A stretch of 25,543 nucleotides of DNA from an uncultured Dermabacteraceae bacterium (lineage in GTDB: Bacteria; Actinomycetota; Actinomycetes; Actinomycetales; Dermabacteraceae): contig CAMILZ010000027.1 in NCBI GenBank assembly GCA_946223075.1, positions 1-25,543 on the forward strand. Reading direction: 5' to 3'. The notes beneath the pieces are model-generated. The model searched no databases, was not told the DNA's origin, and worked only from the letters and a program-made list of their open reading frames with translations. Positions 6,933-14,195 of this stretch are shown here, piece by piece. Each line of letters begins with the position of its first letter. The stretch's first letter is position 1. The position numbers and the translations under genes are program-made.

Positions 6933-8401
6933 CTCTTCGGCCTTTCACTCGAGGTCGGCGAGTACCGCTCGGCATCGCGCACATAAGGAATGAGAATCGT
7001 GAAGGCGGCACCGTGGCCCACGGCCGATTCGACCTCCACTCGCCCGCCGTGGGCCTCGGCAATGGCTTTGACGATGGGTAGCCCGAGGCCCGACCCGTGC
7101 GAAGTCGCACCCGGATCGACGCGCACAAAGCGCTCGAACACTCTGGCCTGGTCGTCCTGGGAAATGCCCCGGCCTCGATCGCGCACTGCACAGGCGAGAA
7201 ACAACGAGGTGTCGCGCTCGAGCGCGCGCATCGACACATCAATCGGTGTCCCCTCCGGGCTGTAAGTCACCGCGTTGGCGCTGAGCTGCACAAGCGCCTG
7301 CATCAGACGTTGACGGTCGAAAACTGCGGTGCCCGAAACATCGCACGTGATGGTCCACGGGCGCTCCGCGAGTTTCGTGAGGCGCCCCCTAAGAGCGTTC
7401 GCGAAGTCCTCGACATCAACCTCGTCGGGGTCCACAAACGTTGGTTCGCCAGAGCGTGCAAGGGTCGAAAGGTCACCCACGATGCGCCCCATGCGCTCGA
7501 GTTCGTCGAGCGCGATCTCTTTCGATTCGTCGAAATCGTCATCGGCAGGATCGAGCATCTCGATCGTGCCCGAGACGATCGTAATGGGCGTTCGCAGCTC
7601 GTGCCCCGCGTCGCGAAGAAATTGCCGCTGCGCCTCGTAGCCCTCATCGATGCGCTCAAGCATGAGGTTGAAGCGTCGCGAGAGAACCGCAATCTCGTCA
7701 TCTCCGTCAACCGGGGGAACTCGGTGCGAGAGGTCGTCAACCGAGATATCCTCAACCGCCGTGGTGAGCCGCTCCAGAGGGCGCAAAAGCCTCCCCGTTG
7801 CCACCCATGCGATCGCCCCCATCACCACGAGCGTCAGGAGACTCACGAAGGCGTAAAGCCACGCCGTCGATGCAACGATTCCCCTTGTCTGTTCGACCGC
7901 GTGGGCCACCACAAAGGTGCCGCGCGTTGGGTCGCCATCGACCTTCACGGTGGCAATAGCAACCCGAAGGTCCCCCACGACCGGACTGTCAACGGTCGTC
8001 AGAACCGTGGAACCGTCGACCTCCGCCTCGCGAATGGCGCTCAGCACTTCGGGCGATGTGAGTTCGAAGTCCTGATGCAGCGGCCGAAACTTCGGCTGGC
8101 CATCCACCATCGCGAGAACCGACTCTGACTGACTTGGAACTGCCGATTCCGTTGCCGTTTCCAAAAGCTCCGTCACCGAAGAATAGGGGGATCCGCTCGC
8201 CGTTTCGCGCGTGGCGAGAGCTTCGAGCTCATCGATTTCCTGCAGGAGCTCCCGATCGACCCTTTCAACGGTGTTCGCCATCATGACCGAAAACGTCGCA
8301 AAGCCCGCGAGCGCGAGGCCCGTAAGCGTGAGTCCGAGGATGAAGATCAGGGTTCGCGCACGCACTCCCCTACCGGGCCGGATCGAAGGTGGAGGCGACA
8401 T
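6929..8401 (-). CDS. Membrane sensor histidine kinase
   Basis: The 490-residue kinase has a short cytoplasmic N-terminus and a first membrane helix (about 17-41). An extracytoplasmic sensor region of about 135 residues follows, then a second helix (about 180-200) and a HAMP linker (about 200-255). The dimerisation H-box is FLRDAGHELRTP with His267. The ATP-binding domain has an N-box (QLSANAVTYS, Asn376), G1 (DRGRGIS) and G2 (GSGLGL). The sensor region is acidic and lacks cysteines, and I recognise no ligand domain. The ATG at 8401 is supported by a leaderless -10 element 6 bases upstream. It is translated with the downstream response regulator through a 4-base overlap. An extracytoplasmic sensor facing the same side as the poly-Asp protein would fit envelope or metal sensing; that is inference. 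Confidence 0.92.
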   Translation of the reverse strand: MSPPPSIRPGRGVRARTLIFILGLTLTGLALAGFATFSVMMANTVERVDRELLQEIDELEALATRETASGSPYSSVTELLETATESAVPSQSESVLAMVDGQPKFRPLHQDFELTSPEVLSAIREAEVDGSTVLTTVDSPVVGDLRVAIATVKVDGDPTRGTFVVAHAVEQTRGIVASTAWLYAFVSLLTLVVMGAIAWVATGRLLRPLERLTTAVEDISVDDLSHRVPPVDGDDEIAVLSRRFNLMLERIDEGYEAQRQFLRDAGHELRTPITIVSGTIEMLDPADDDFDESKEIALDELERMGRIVGDLSTLARSGEPTFVDPDEVDVEDFANALRGRLTKLAERPWTITCDVSGTAVFDRQRLMQALVQLSANAVTYSPEGTPIDVSMRALERDTSLFLACAVRDRGRGISQDDQARVFERFVRVDPGATSHGSGLGLPIVKAIAEAHGGRVEVESAVGHGAAFTILIPYVRDAERYSPTSSERPKS

Positions 8402-8407
8402 GGAAAT

Positions 8408-8413
8408 ATCCTA
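8408..8413 (-). promoter_or_regulatory. -10 element of the kinase/regulator operon (leaderless)
   Basis: On the minus strand TAGGAT ends 6 bases before the ATG at 8401. The spacing matches the leaderless pattern seen repeatedly in this window, and there is no Shine-Dalgarno sequence directly before the start codon. Confidence 0.55.
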
Positions 8414-8445
8414 CCGAGAAGCCTCCTCATCAGCACTAACCTCAG

Positions 8446-8976
8446 CTAAACACGCTTTTGGAACACAGGGTCGTGGTGCACGCTCCCACCCACAACGAAG
8501 TCGATATCGCCCACGCGCTCCCACCCGTGCTTGGCGTAGAAGCGCTGCGCCCGATGGTTTTGACCGTTGACGTTGAGCCATAGGCCCACCACGCCGCGTT
8601 CGCGAGCCCGCTCTTCGGCGGCGCCGAGGAGGCTCACTGCGACTCCTTTTCCGTGCATTTCGGGAACGGCGTAGCACTTTGAGAGGAGCCCCGCCGGGTC
8701 AAGTGTCACGCCAAGGGTTGGGGCGGGGGCACCGTCCGCCCCAAAGAACGCAAGCACGTACCCGAGCAGTTCGTGTCCGACGGCTGCCACGAGCACATCG
8801 CGCTCCGGGTGATCGATGTGCGCAGCAAAATGTTCGTGAGTGAGGTTTTCGCGAATATAGGCGTCGATGTGGACCCGAGCGAGCGTCGGAGGAGCCGCCA
8901 AAGGGAAGGTACGGGCCGCAAGTTCGCTAACAGCGAACGCTTCTGAAAGATGCGCATCTCGAACATTGAAGTCCAT
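8446..8976 (-). CDS. GNAT-family N-acetyltransferase
   Basis: From the ATG at 8976 the protein has 176 residues (MDFNVRDAHLSEAFAVSELAARTFPLAAPP). GNAT features are a central strand LLGYVLAFFGADG, the acetyl-CoA loop region around LSKCYAVPEMHGKGVAVSLLGAAEERARERG (the family's Q/R-x-x-G-x-G/A position), and the late motif LWLNVNGQNHRAQRFYAKHGWERVGDIDFVVGG. The substrate is unknown; the fold acetylates amino groups of small molecules or proteins. The frame is open further upstream, but the internal ATG is preferred because it begins the conserved domain and has AACAAT, a weak -10, 6 bases upstream. It lies upstream of the kinase gene on the same strand, with a 44-bp gap that holds the kinase promoter. 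Confidence 0.85.
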   Translation of the reverse strand: MDFNVRDAHLSEAFAVSELAARTFPLAAPPTLARVHIDAYIRENLTHEHFAAHIDHPERDVLVAAVGHELLGYVLAFFGADGAPAPTLGVTLDPAGLLSKCYAVPEMHGKGVAVSLLGAAEERARERGVVGLWLNVNGQNHRAQRFYAKHGWERVGDIDFVVGGSVHHDPVFQKRV

Positions 8977-9230
8977 GTCTCCATTGTTCCGCACTCGAAA
9001 CTGAAAGCGCAGGCGTGGGCCTCTCAGGCTCATGCCGTCACGCTCAGCTTGCAACAAGGCTCCTCCCATGCGCCGGTCAGCCTACGTGGAAAAAGTCTCA
9101 AGGTACTCATGGAAAGTTGTATCTCGCTTGGGGCACAAGGGCTCCGGGCGCTCCACAAGAGACGCTCACGAGCTTCCCAAAGTGTCTCGTAAGTCTGAGA
9201 AAGACAAAGCTCGAGGAAAGGACAACAACC

Positions 9231-10175
9231 ATGAACCTCCGCGATCAGATTGACACTCTTCAGAAGGCCACCGTCGTCGACCGCGACGGCAACAAGATCG
9301 GCTCGGTCGGCCAGGTCTACCTCCACAACAGCAGCGGCGAGCCCTCGTGGGTCACGGTCAACACGGGCCTCTTCGGTTCGAACGAGACCTTCATCCCCCT
9401 CGACGATGCCAAGCTCACCGGCGACGAGATCGCCGTCCCCTACGAGAAGGACTTCGTGAAGGACGCGCCGAACATCAGCGAAGACGGCGAGATCACTCCC
9501 GAGCAGGAGAACAACCTCTACCGCTACTACGGCGTGAAGGACCCGGGCTACGGCACCGAGACCACCGGTAACGCGGGCGAGGTTCGCGAGGATCGCGACC
9601 TCAACCAGGAGGGCCTCGCGGATAACGCTGCGGGCAACGAGAGCGCGGCAGGTGTCGGCACCGCCGGTGTTGCCACTGCCGGTACCGCGGGTGTTGCCGG
9701 TGCTGCCGGTAACGAGCGCGAAGGCGTTGCCGAGACCGACGCCACGCGTGGCGTTGCCGCCGATCAGGATCGCCGCGAAGCTGGCGACGTGAACGACGAG
9801 CAGAAGATCACGCTCCACGAGGAGCAGGTCAACGTTGGCACCGAGAAGGTCGAGACCGGTCGAGTGCGTCTGCGCAAGCACGTCGTCACCGACACCAAGA
9901 CCGTCGAGGTCCCCGTTGAGCGCGAAGAGTTCGTTGTCGAGCGCACCCCCGCGACCGGCACCGCAACCGACGCTCCCCTCGGCGAGGACGAGGTCGAGGT
10001 CTCGATCTCCGAGGAGCGCCCCGTCGTGAACAAGGAGACCGTTGCAACCGAGGACGTCCGCGTGGGCACCCGCACCGTGCAGGACACCGAGAAGGTCGCG
10101 ACCGACGTTGCGCACGAAGAGGTTGCCGTGGACGGCGTTGACGCCGAGGGCAACCGCAAGGGCGACACCATCTGA
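9231..10175 (+). CDS. PRC-barrel and DUF2382 (YsnF/AvaK) stress protein
   Basis: The 314-residue protein has an N-terminal PRC-barrel domain (about 5-85: ATVVDRDGNKIGSVGQVYLH ... PSWVTVNTGLFGSNETFIPLDDA) and a linker. A Gly/Ala/Thr/Val-rich segment follows (140-160, GTAGV-type repeats), then a C-terminal DUF2382 domain (about 191-302: KITLHEEQVNVGTEKVETGRVRLRKHV). The pairing is common in actinobacteria and deinococci in general-stress proteins of unknown biochemical role. Codon use is almost entirely restricted to C- or G-ending preferred codons, far more than in its neighbours, which suggests very high expression. The ATG at 9231 is set by GAGGAAAGG about 9 bases upstream. The 254 bp before it hold the promoter, but I find no clear box. 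A strong hairpin terminator follows, so the gene is monocistronic. Confidence 0.9.
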   Translation: MNLRDQIDTLQKATVVDRDGNKIGSVGQVYLHNSSGEPSWVTVNTGLFGSNETFIPLDDAKLTGDEIAVPYEKDFVKDAPNISEDGEITPEQENNLYRYYGVKDPGYGTETTGNAGEVREDRDLNQEGLADNAAGNESAAGVGTAGVATAGTAGVAGAAGNEREGVAETDATRGVAADQDRREAGDVNDEQKITLHEEQVNVGTEKVETGRVRLRKHVVTDTKTVEVPVEREEFVVERTPATGTATDAPLGEDEVEVSISEERPVVNKETVATEDVRVGTRTVQDTEKVATDVAHEEVAVDGVDAEGNRKGDTI

Positions 10176-10201
10176 GCTGCTCTGAAGAGCTGACGCTCGA
10201 A

Positions 10202-10246
10202 GAAGCCCCCCGCCTCCTCTCGTTCGTGCGAGGAAGCGGGGGCTTC
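10202..10246 (+). terminator. Strong hairpin terminator after the PRC-barrel gene
   Basis: An inverted repeat pairs GAAGCCCCC at the left end with GGGGGCTTC at the right. The inner arms (CGCCTCCTCTCG and CGAGGAAGCG) close on a short TTCGTG loop. It starts 26 bases after the stop codon at 10175. There is no long T-run after it, which is usual in GC-rich actinobacteria. Confidence 0.85.
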
Positions 10247-10260
10247 ACTATTTCCGACGG

Positions 10261-10266
10261 TAGACT
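10261..10266 (+). promoter_or_regulatory. -10 element of a leaderless promoter for the second GNAT gene
   Basis: TAGACT ends 7 bases before the ATG at 10274, directly downstream of the preceding terminator. The element decides the start codon: an in-frame ATG at 10226 lies inside the terminator hairpin and upstream of the promoter. Confidence 0.6.
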
Positions 10267-10273
10267 CGCGCCC

Positions 10274-10702
10274 ATGGATTTCGTGACCTACGCGATCGAT
10301 GACGCGCCCACGCGAGAAGAGCTTGTTTCGCTTTACGATTCCGTTAGTTGGTCGGTCTACACTCGCACCCCCGACCGGCTCGAAGCGGCGATCGGCGCCT
10401 CACTTCGCGTCGTCAGCGCGCGAGTTGATGATGAGCTCGTGGGGCTCGCTCGTATCGTTGGCGATGGGCTCACGATCGTTTATCTCCAGGACATTCTCGT
10501 GAGGCCTAGTCACCACCGCCGCGGAATCGGGCGCGAGCTCTTTTCGCGCGCGTTCGAGCCCTACAGCGACGTACGACAAAAAGTGCTCATGACCGACTGC
10601 GGGCAAGCCACACGCTCGTTTTACGAAGCCATGGGCTTCACTGAGACCCGCGACCTCGGCGACCTCAGCGAACAGGTGCGCGTTTTCGTGAGCTTCAGCT
10701 GA
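10274..10702 (+). CDS. GNAT-family N-acetyltransferase (small)
   Basis: The 142-residue protein is a compact GNAT domain. Strand pair DDELVGLARIVGDGLTIVYLQDILVRPSHHRRGIGREL carries the acetyl-CoA-binding R-x-x-G-I-G signature (HHRRGIGRELF), followed by late motif CGQATRSFYEAMGFTETRDLGD. N-terminal SWSVYTRTPDRLEAAI is typical of a widespread family of short acetyltransferases annotated only as GNAT. The substrate is unknown. The start is fixed by the leaderless promoter. Its last 8 bases overlap the end of the convergent TPR gene, so the two transcripts would overlap at their 3' ends. Confidence 0.88.
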   Translation: MDFVTYAIDDAPTREELVSLYDSVSWSVYTRTPDRLEAAIGASLRVVSARVDDELVGLARIVGDGLTIVYLQDILVRPSHHRRGIGRELFSRAFEPYSDVRQKVLMTDCGQATRSFYEAMGFTETRDLGDLSEQVRVFVSFS

Positions 10703-11123
10703 GCGGTCGCTCGATATGCGCGGCCTTGCTCGCCAAGAAATCGATGTACTTCGGGTCTTCGTCGGCAAAAATCTCCGGTCCCGCCCCCATGTACGCACGC
10801 ATGAGTTCATCCGCCGCGCGCGGCTCGTTGCCAAGCTCGAACTGCGCCTGGCCGAGCCGCAAGTGAATGAACGGATTCCCGAGAGCCTCAGGGCAGTGCA
10901 TGCACGTCGTGAGAGCCGCGTGTGCCGTCTCGTAATCCCCGCGAAGCACGTGCGCATCGCCGATGCTCGCAAGAAGCCAGGTTGCTTGCGGCCACTGCGT
11001 TTTCGGCTCCGGGAGAATTGTCCAGGCAAGATCGAAAAACTCCACCGCGCCAAGGTAATCCTCAGCATCCATGCGTTCGTTTCCCTTTTCGGCGAGAGCG
11101 TCGATGTCTTCTTCCCAACTCAT
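10695..11123 (-). CDS. Small tetratricopeptide-repeat protein
   Basis: The 142-residue protein begins MSWEEDIDALAEKGNERMDAEDYLGAVEFFDLAW. It contains three to four TPR-like helical hairpins (DYLGAVEFFDLAWTILPEP; ATWLLASIGDAHVLRGDYETAHAAL; IHLRLGQAQFELGNEPRAADELMRAYM) and ends with AGPEIFADEDPKYIDFL. I recall similar short TPR proteins with the GNPFIHLRLGQ and FADEDPKY motifs from many actinobacteria, sometimes beside toxin genes, where an immunity role is suspected. No toxin gene is visible here. The ATG at 11123 is chosen because GGAAGGGGA precedes it; the frame is open upstream to 11324 but would overlap the next promoter. It is convergent with, and overlaps, the GNAT gene by 8 bases. Confidence 0.78.
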   Translation of the reverse strand: MSWEEDIDALAEKGNERMDAEDYLGAVEFFDLAWTILPEPKTQWPQATWLLASIGDAHVLRGDYETAHAALTTCMHCPEALGNPFIHLRLGQAQFELGNEPRAADELMRAYMGAGPEIFADEDPKYIDFLASKAAHIERPLS

Positions 11124-11244
11124 GATTTCCCCTTCCGTGTGGAGTTGCGGAGCCAGCGTTGCAAGTAAGCCTGGACGTAATTCGGAGTTGAGGAAGCTCC
11201 GGCAGAGATCTTCTAGATGAGGAAATGCTCCGCCACGGCGTTGA

Positions 11245-11250
11245 TACGGT
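11245..11250 (+). promoter_or_regulatory. -10 element of a leaderless promoter for the deaminase-ASCH gene
   Basis: TACGGT ends 6 bases before the ATG at 11257. No Shine-Dalgarno sequence in a normal position supports an alternative start. Confidence 0.5.
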
Positions 11251-11256
11251 GAGGGC

Positions 11257-11967
11257 ATGATTACGTCCTCGCTCAGAAAGCTCGTCAGCGCTGCAACCGA
11301 CCATGCCAAGCAGTGCAATGACAACGGCGATCACACCGTGGCTGCCGCTCTCCTCACCAAGTCTGGCGGCACGGTCCTTGGGCTCAATGCGTTCCACTTT
11401 CTTGGCGGTCCGTGCGGCGAAATCTCGGCACTTGCGAACCACGCCGCAGAATGCGCCAACGATCCCGTAGTCGCCATCGTTGCCGTCTACGGTCCGACCG
11501 GGCAAGTGATCTCGCCGTGTGGCAAGTGCCGCCAGGTGCTTTTCGACCGTGATCCCGCGATTCAGTGCGTGATTCGCGGTTCCAACGGGCTCGAGGCCGT
11601 AAGCGTTTCTGACCTACTCCCCCATGCCTACGACTGGCGCACCGTGGAGCTCCCGCAAAAGATCTTCATGTGGGAAGGCTACGAGCGCGCGATTAGGGAG
11701 GGAGATAAGCGGCAGACCATCCGAGTCGACGACCCGTTCCGCCCCGGCCCCGCGCAGCTCGTTTTCGAAAAAGAGAGCGGTGAGGTCACGACGATCGATG
11801 CCTCCGTGACCTCCGTGAAGCCCACTCGCCGCGGCGGTCTCACCGAGGAGCATGCAAAGCGTGACGGTTTTGCGTCTCTAACGGAGTTGCACGAAGCCCT
11901 CGATAGGCATTACCCGGGCCTCGCAATGGACGACAGTGTCGACATCGTGACTTTCGACTTAAACTGA
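11257..11967 (+). CDS. Cytidine deaminase-like domain fused to an ASCH domain
   Basis: The 236-residue protein joins two domains. Residues 1-125 form a small cytidine/blasticidin-S-deaminase-type domain: CGE at 53-55 (zinc ligand Cys53, catalytic Glu55) and PCGKC at 87-91 (ligands Cys88, Cys91). Residues 135-235 form an ASCH domain. Against E. coli YqfB, an ASCH N4-acetylcytidine amidohydrolase, as I remember its sequence, GDKRQTIR aligns with GRKTITIR and keeps the catalytic Lys (151) and Thr (154). LTEEHAKRDGF aligns with LTEKHAEQENM and puts Asp203 at the catalytic Glu position. The LTELHEALDRHYPG segment also matches. The fusion could convert N4-acetylcytidine to cytidine and then to uridine in one polypeptide. 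This is inference; other modified cytidines or a nucleotide-sanitising role are possible. The gene is monocistronic and leaderless. Confidence 0.85.
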   Translation: MITSSLRKLVSAATDHAKQCNDNGDHTVAAALLTKSGGTVLGLNAFHFLGGPCGEISALANHAAECANDPVVAIVAVYGPTGQVISPCGKCRQVLFDRDPAIQCVIRGSNGLEAVSVSDLLPHAYDWRTVELPQKIFMWEGYERAIREGDKRQTIRVDDPFRPGPAQLVFEKESGEVTTIDASVTSVKPTRRGGLTEEHAKRDGFASLTELHEALDRHYPGLAMDDSVDIVTFDLN

Positions 11968-12016
11968 ACGGTCCTGCTCAGCCCTTCGCAAAGGATACTT
12001 GATAACGCTTCTCATG

Positions 12017-12022
12017 TAGTGT
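12017..12022 (+). promoter_or_regulatory. -10 element of a leaderless promoter for the methyltransferase gene
   Basis: TAGTGT ends 6 bases before the ATG at 12029. No ribosome-binding site precedes that ATG. Confidence 0.55.
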
Positions 12023-12028
12023 GGGCGT

Positions 12029-12817
12029 ATGAGCTCTCCCACCGATATTTGGTCCGCAAGCGACTACGCCCCGACCGCTGCACGCCTGCAGCCCGTCTCC
12101 GCCCTCGTTGCCACCCAACTGGCTCAATTCGTGGAAAGCCCCGCGACCGTCGCTGACATCGGCTCTGGGCACGGGGAAGGTGTCGCGGCACTCCTTGCCC
12201 AGGGCTACACCGTGACCGCCATCGAGCCAACCGGCCGGATCCGCGAAAGCGGCCAGAAGCACGCACCCGAGGCGACGTGGATCGATACCTTTGGCGAAGC
12301 TACAGGCTTAGAGGCGGCATCTGTCGATGCGGTCACAAGCACCTTTGGGACAATGTTTTGCGACCCTACGAAAGGGCCGGCGGAGTGGGCGCGCATCCTT
12401 CGCTCCGGCGGCACGCTCATGATGACCGCGTGGAATCACGAAGGCTTTCTCGCAACAATGACCGACGCAATGTCGGAAGCCGTGAGCCCCGGCTCCTCGA
12501 CGCAAACCCCACCCCATATGGCCTGGGGCGTCGACGAAGTGGCGCACGAGCGCTTGTCGCCGTGGTTCGACCACATCAGCATCGAACACCTCGACCTGGA
12601 TTGGTCATTCGAAAGCGTCGAAGAGGGTATGCAGCTTTACCGAGAAGGAAGCCCGACGCACGCTTGGATGGCCGACAATTCCGGTGCCCGCCGAGAGGCT
12701 CTTTGGACCGCGCTGCGCGATCACCTCGAGGCCCACGCCGATGATTCTGGGCGGATCAACTCCACGACCGGTTACGCACTTGTCACTGCCCAGCGTCGAC
12801 GTGACACGGGCCGATAA
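12029..12817 (+). CDS. Class I SAM-dependent methyltransferase
   Basis: The 262-residue protein has a Rossmann methyltransferase domain. Motif I is VADIGSGHGEGVAALLAQG (about 41-59), the SAM-ribose acidic residue is in VTAIEPTG, motif II lies in SVDAVTSTFGTMFCDP, and motif III is ILRSGGTLMMTAWNHEGF. This matches the UbiE/Coq5-like or Methyltransf_11/25 group, which methylates small molecules. The C-terminal half (PPHMAWGVDEVAHERLSPWFDHISIEHLDLDWSFES) resembles the cap region of small-molecule O- or C-methyltransferases. The substrate cannot be deduced. It stands alone, with a leaderless start and no coupled neighbour. Confidence 0.88.
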   Translation: MSSPTDIWSASDYAPTAARLQPVSALVATQLAQFVESPATVADIGSGHGEGVAALLAQGYTVTAIEPTGRIRESGQKHAPEATWIDTFGEATGLEAASVDAVTSTFGTMFCDPTKGPAEWARILRSGGTLMMTAWNHEGFLATMTDAMSEAVSPGSSTQTPPHMAWGVDEVAHERLSPWFDHISIEHLDLDWSFESVEEGMQLYREGSPTHAWMADNSGARREALWTALRDHLEAHADDSGRINSTTGYALVTAQRRRDTGR

Positions 12818-12904
12818 CGACTGAGGCGTTAAAGCAGAATCCCACGGCGCACCGTTGGACATTTACCTACCTGCGATTAACAGGCAGAAACAACGACACA
12901 CACG

Positions 12905-12910
12905 TACGAT
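12905..12910 (+). promoter_or_regulatory. -10 element of a leaderless promoter for the VOC gene
   Basis: TACGAT ends 7 bases before the ATG at 12918. This selects the internal ATG as the start, rather than earlier in-frame candidates at 12855 and 12909. Confidence 0.55.
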
Positions 12911-12917
12911 GCGAACT

Positions 12918-13271
12918 ATGCGTGACGCAACCTTTGCTATCCGCCAGGTAACCTTCGACTGCGACGATCCCTCTAAGCTCGCTGAATTCTGGTCTTCCGC
13001 CACAGGATGCGCTATCGCCGCCGACTACGGAGACTTCGTTTTGCTCGACTCTACTCCGGCACTAGGCTTTCAGCGCGTTGAAGACCCCACTCCCGGTAAA
13101 AACCGCGTGCATCTCGACGGCGGCGGGGTTGAACGCGAAGCTTTAGTAGAGCGCCTCAAGAAGCTAGGCGCCACCGAACTCGGCAGTCATGAAGCACCGG
13201 GACTCGTGTGGACCGTTATGGAGGATCCGGAAGGCAACGAGTTCTGCGTGGGCGCCCCTACCCCTGGTTAG
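12918..13271 (+). CDS. VOC-superfamily (glyoxalase/bleomycin-resistance-like) protein
   Basis: The 117-residue protein has the paired beta-alpha-beta-beta-beta modules of the VOC fold: IRQVTFDCDDPSKLAEFWSSATGCAI, then GFQRVEDPTPGKNRVHLDGGGVEREALVERLKKLGATELG, then VWTVMEDPEGNEFCVG. The order D-C-D-D-P-x-K-L-A-x-F-W and the ending D-P-E-G-N-E-F-C-V are typical of the Glyoxalase_6-type members abundant in actinobacteria. They may bind metals or small molecules; most have no known substrate. Possible metal-ligand positions include His123-equivalent HLD and the final Glu in GNEF. It is one domain, of normal length, apparently intact. It converges on the iron operon, with a hairpin between them. 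Confidence 0.85.
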   Translation: MRDATFAIRQVTFDCDDPSKLAEFWSSATGCAIAADYGDFVLLDSTPALGFQRVEDPTPGKNRVHLDGGGVEREALVERLKKLGATELGSHEAPGLVWTVMEDPEGNEFCVGAPTPG

Positions 13272-13356
13272 CCCCAGATCGGATCTGTTCAGCATCTCCT
13301 TGTTTCAGACCGCAGTCCACTGCGTGCATACCGAACCTGGGATCAGCATTTCACCG

Positions 13357-13387
13357 CCTTGAGCCGTCGGATTCGAACGGCCCAAGG
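13357..13387. terminator. Bidirectional hairpin between the VOC gene and the iron operon
   Basis: CCTTGAGCCGT pairs with ACGGCCCAAGG across a 9-base loop: ten of eleven pairs, one A-C mismatch. It sits between two convergent genes, 86 bases after one stop and 17 bases after the other, so it could terminate both transcripts. There is no T-run on either strand. Confidence 0.55.
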
Positions 13388-13403
13388 GGCTGCGCCGGCT
13401 AGT

Positions 13404-14195
13404 TCACAGGCGATGCTTCCGAGCAAGTGGAAGAACCACCGGCCCACGCGGATCCTCGAGGTCCACGCGGCATTTGATTCGGTAGGTCTCCTCCACATTC
13501 TCCTCGGTGATCACCTCGGCAGGAGATCCCGCGGCAACCAATCGCCCTTGGTTCAACATAAGCACGTGATCGGCATAGGCAGCTGCCTGGGGCAGATCGT
13601 GCAGAACGGCCATGACCGTACGACCTTCATCGACCAGGTCGGAGCAGAGGTCGAGAAGTAGGTACTGCGCCGAGAGGTCCAGAAAGGTGGTCGGCTCATC
13701 CAGCAGGATGACTGGAGTGTTCTGGGCAAGAACCATCGCTAACCAGACGCGCTGCCGTTGGCCACCAGACAGCTCGTGCACGTACCGGCCGACGAGGTCG
13801 GCAACCCCGGCGCGTTCAACCGCTCGGTTGATGGCCTCACTGTCACCGGGGGCACTGCTACTGAGGAACGAGTGGTAGGGGTGGCGGCCACGCGCCACGA
13901 GTTCGCCCACGCGCAGACCTCGTGGGGCCACGGTGGTCTGCGGCAGAAGGCTGCAGGTACGAGCCAGCTGTCGACGTCCCATGCGGGCAACATCGTGGCC
14001 GAGCATCGTCACGCTACCCTCGTCGGCCGGCCGCACCTGGGCCACGGCGCGCAACAAGGTCGACTTGCCACACCCGTTAGGGCCGATGACGACGCTGAAG
14101 CTTCCCTTCGGCACCGTGGCACTAAGGCGGTCAACAGCGGTCAGGCCACCGAAGCGAATGGTGAGCTCGTTCATGTCGATCGCCGAACTGGTCAT
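13404..14195 (-). CDS. Iron-siderophore ABC transporter, ATP-binding protein (FepC/FecE type)
   Basis: The 263-residue ATPase drives import of ferric siderophore through the two permeases encoded upstream. It has an intact Walker A, GPNGCGKST (38-46), a Q-loop in SLLPQ, signature LSGGQ (142-146), Walker B VILLDEPT (162-169) and H-loop VLHD. The phrases HPYHSF and DLPQAAAYADHV are typical of the FepC/FhuC branch. The ATG at 14195 overlaps the permease stop as ATGA and has GGGAGGG upstream; an upstream in-frame start at 14324 would lie inside the permease gene. It is the last gene of the iron operon and is followed by the hairpin at 13357-13387. Confidence 0.93.
   Translation of the reverse strand: MTSSAIDMNELTIRFGGLTAVDRLSATVPKGSFSVVIGPNGCGKSTLLRAVAQVRPADEGSVTMLGHDVARMGRRQLARTCSLLPQTTVAPRGLRVGELVARGRHPYHSFLSSSAPGDSEAINRAVERAGVADLVGRYVHELSGGQRQRVWLAMVLAQNTPVILLDEPTTFLDLSAQYLLLDLCSDLVDEGRTVMAVLHDLPQAAAYADHVLMLNQGRLVAAGSPAEVITEENVEETYRIKCRVDLEDPRGPVVLPLARKHRL

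Noticed and set aside
7097..8128. Long open frame on the plus strand opposite the histidine kinase
   Set aside because: It lies wholly within the kinase gene, which has all catalytic boxes. Its Arg/His-rich translation is typical of antisense shadow in GC-rich DNA.
11124..11324. N-terminal extension of the TPR protein
   Set aside because: It would overlap the promoter and start of the divergent deaminase-ASCH gene. The ATG at 11123 has a good Shine-Dalgarno sequence and begins the conserved part.
13357..13387. Possible tRNA T-arm (GTTCGAATCC on the minus strand)
   Set aside because: The T-stem does not pair, there is no acceptor stem or CCA, and no D- or anticodon arm is found. The sequence is explained by the terminator hairpin.
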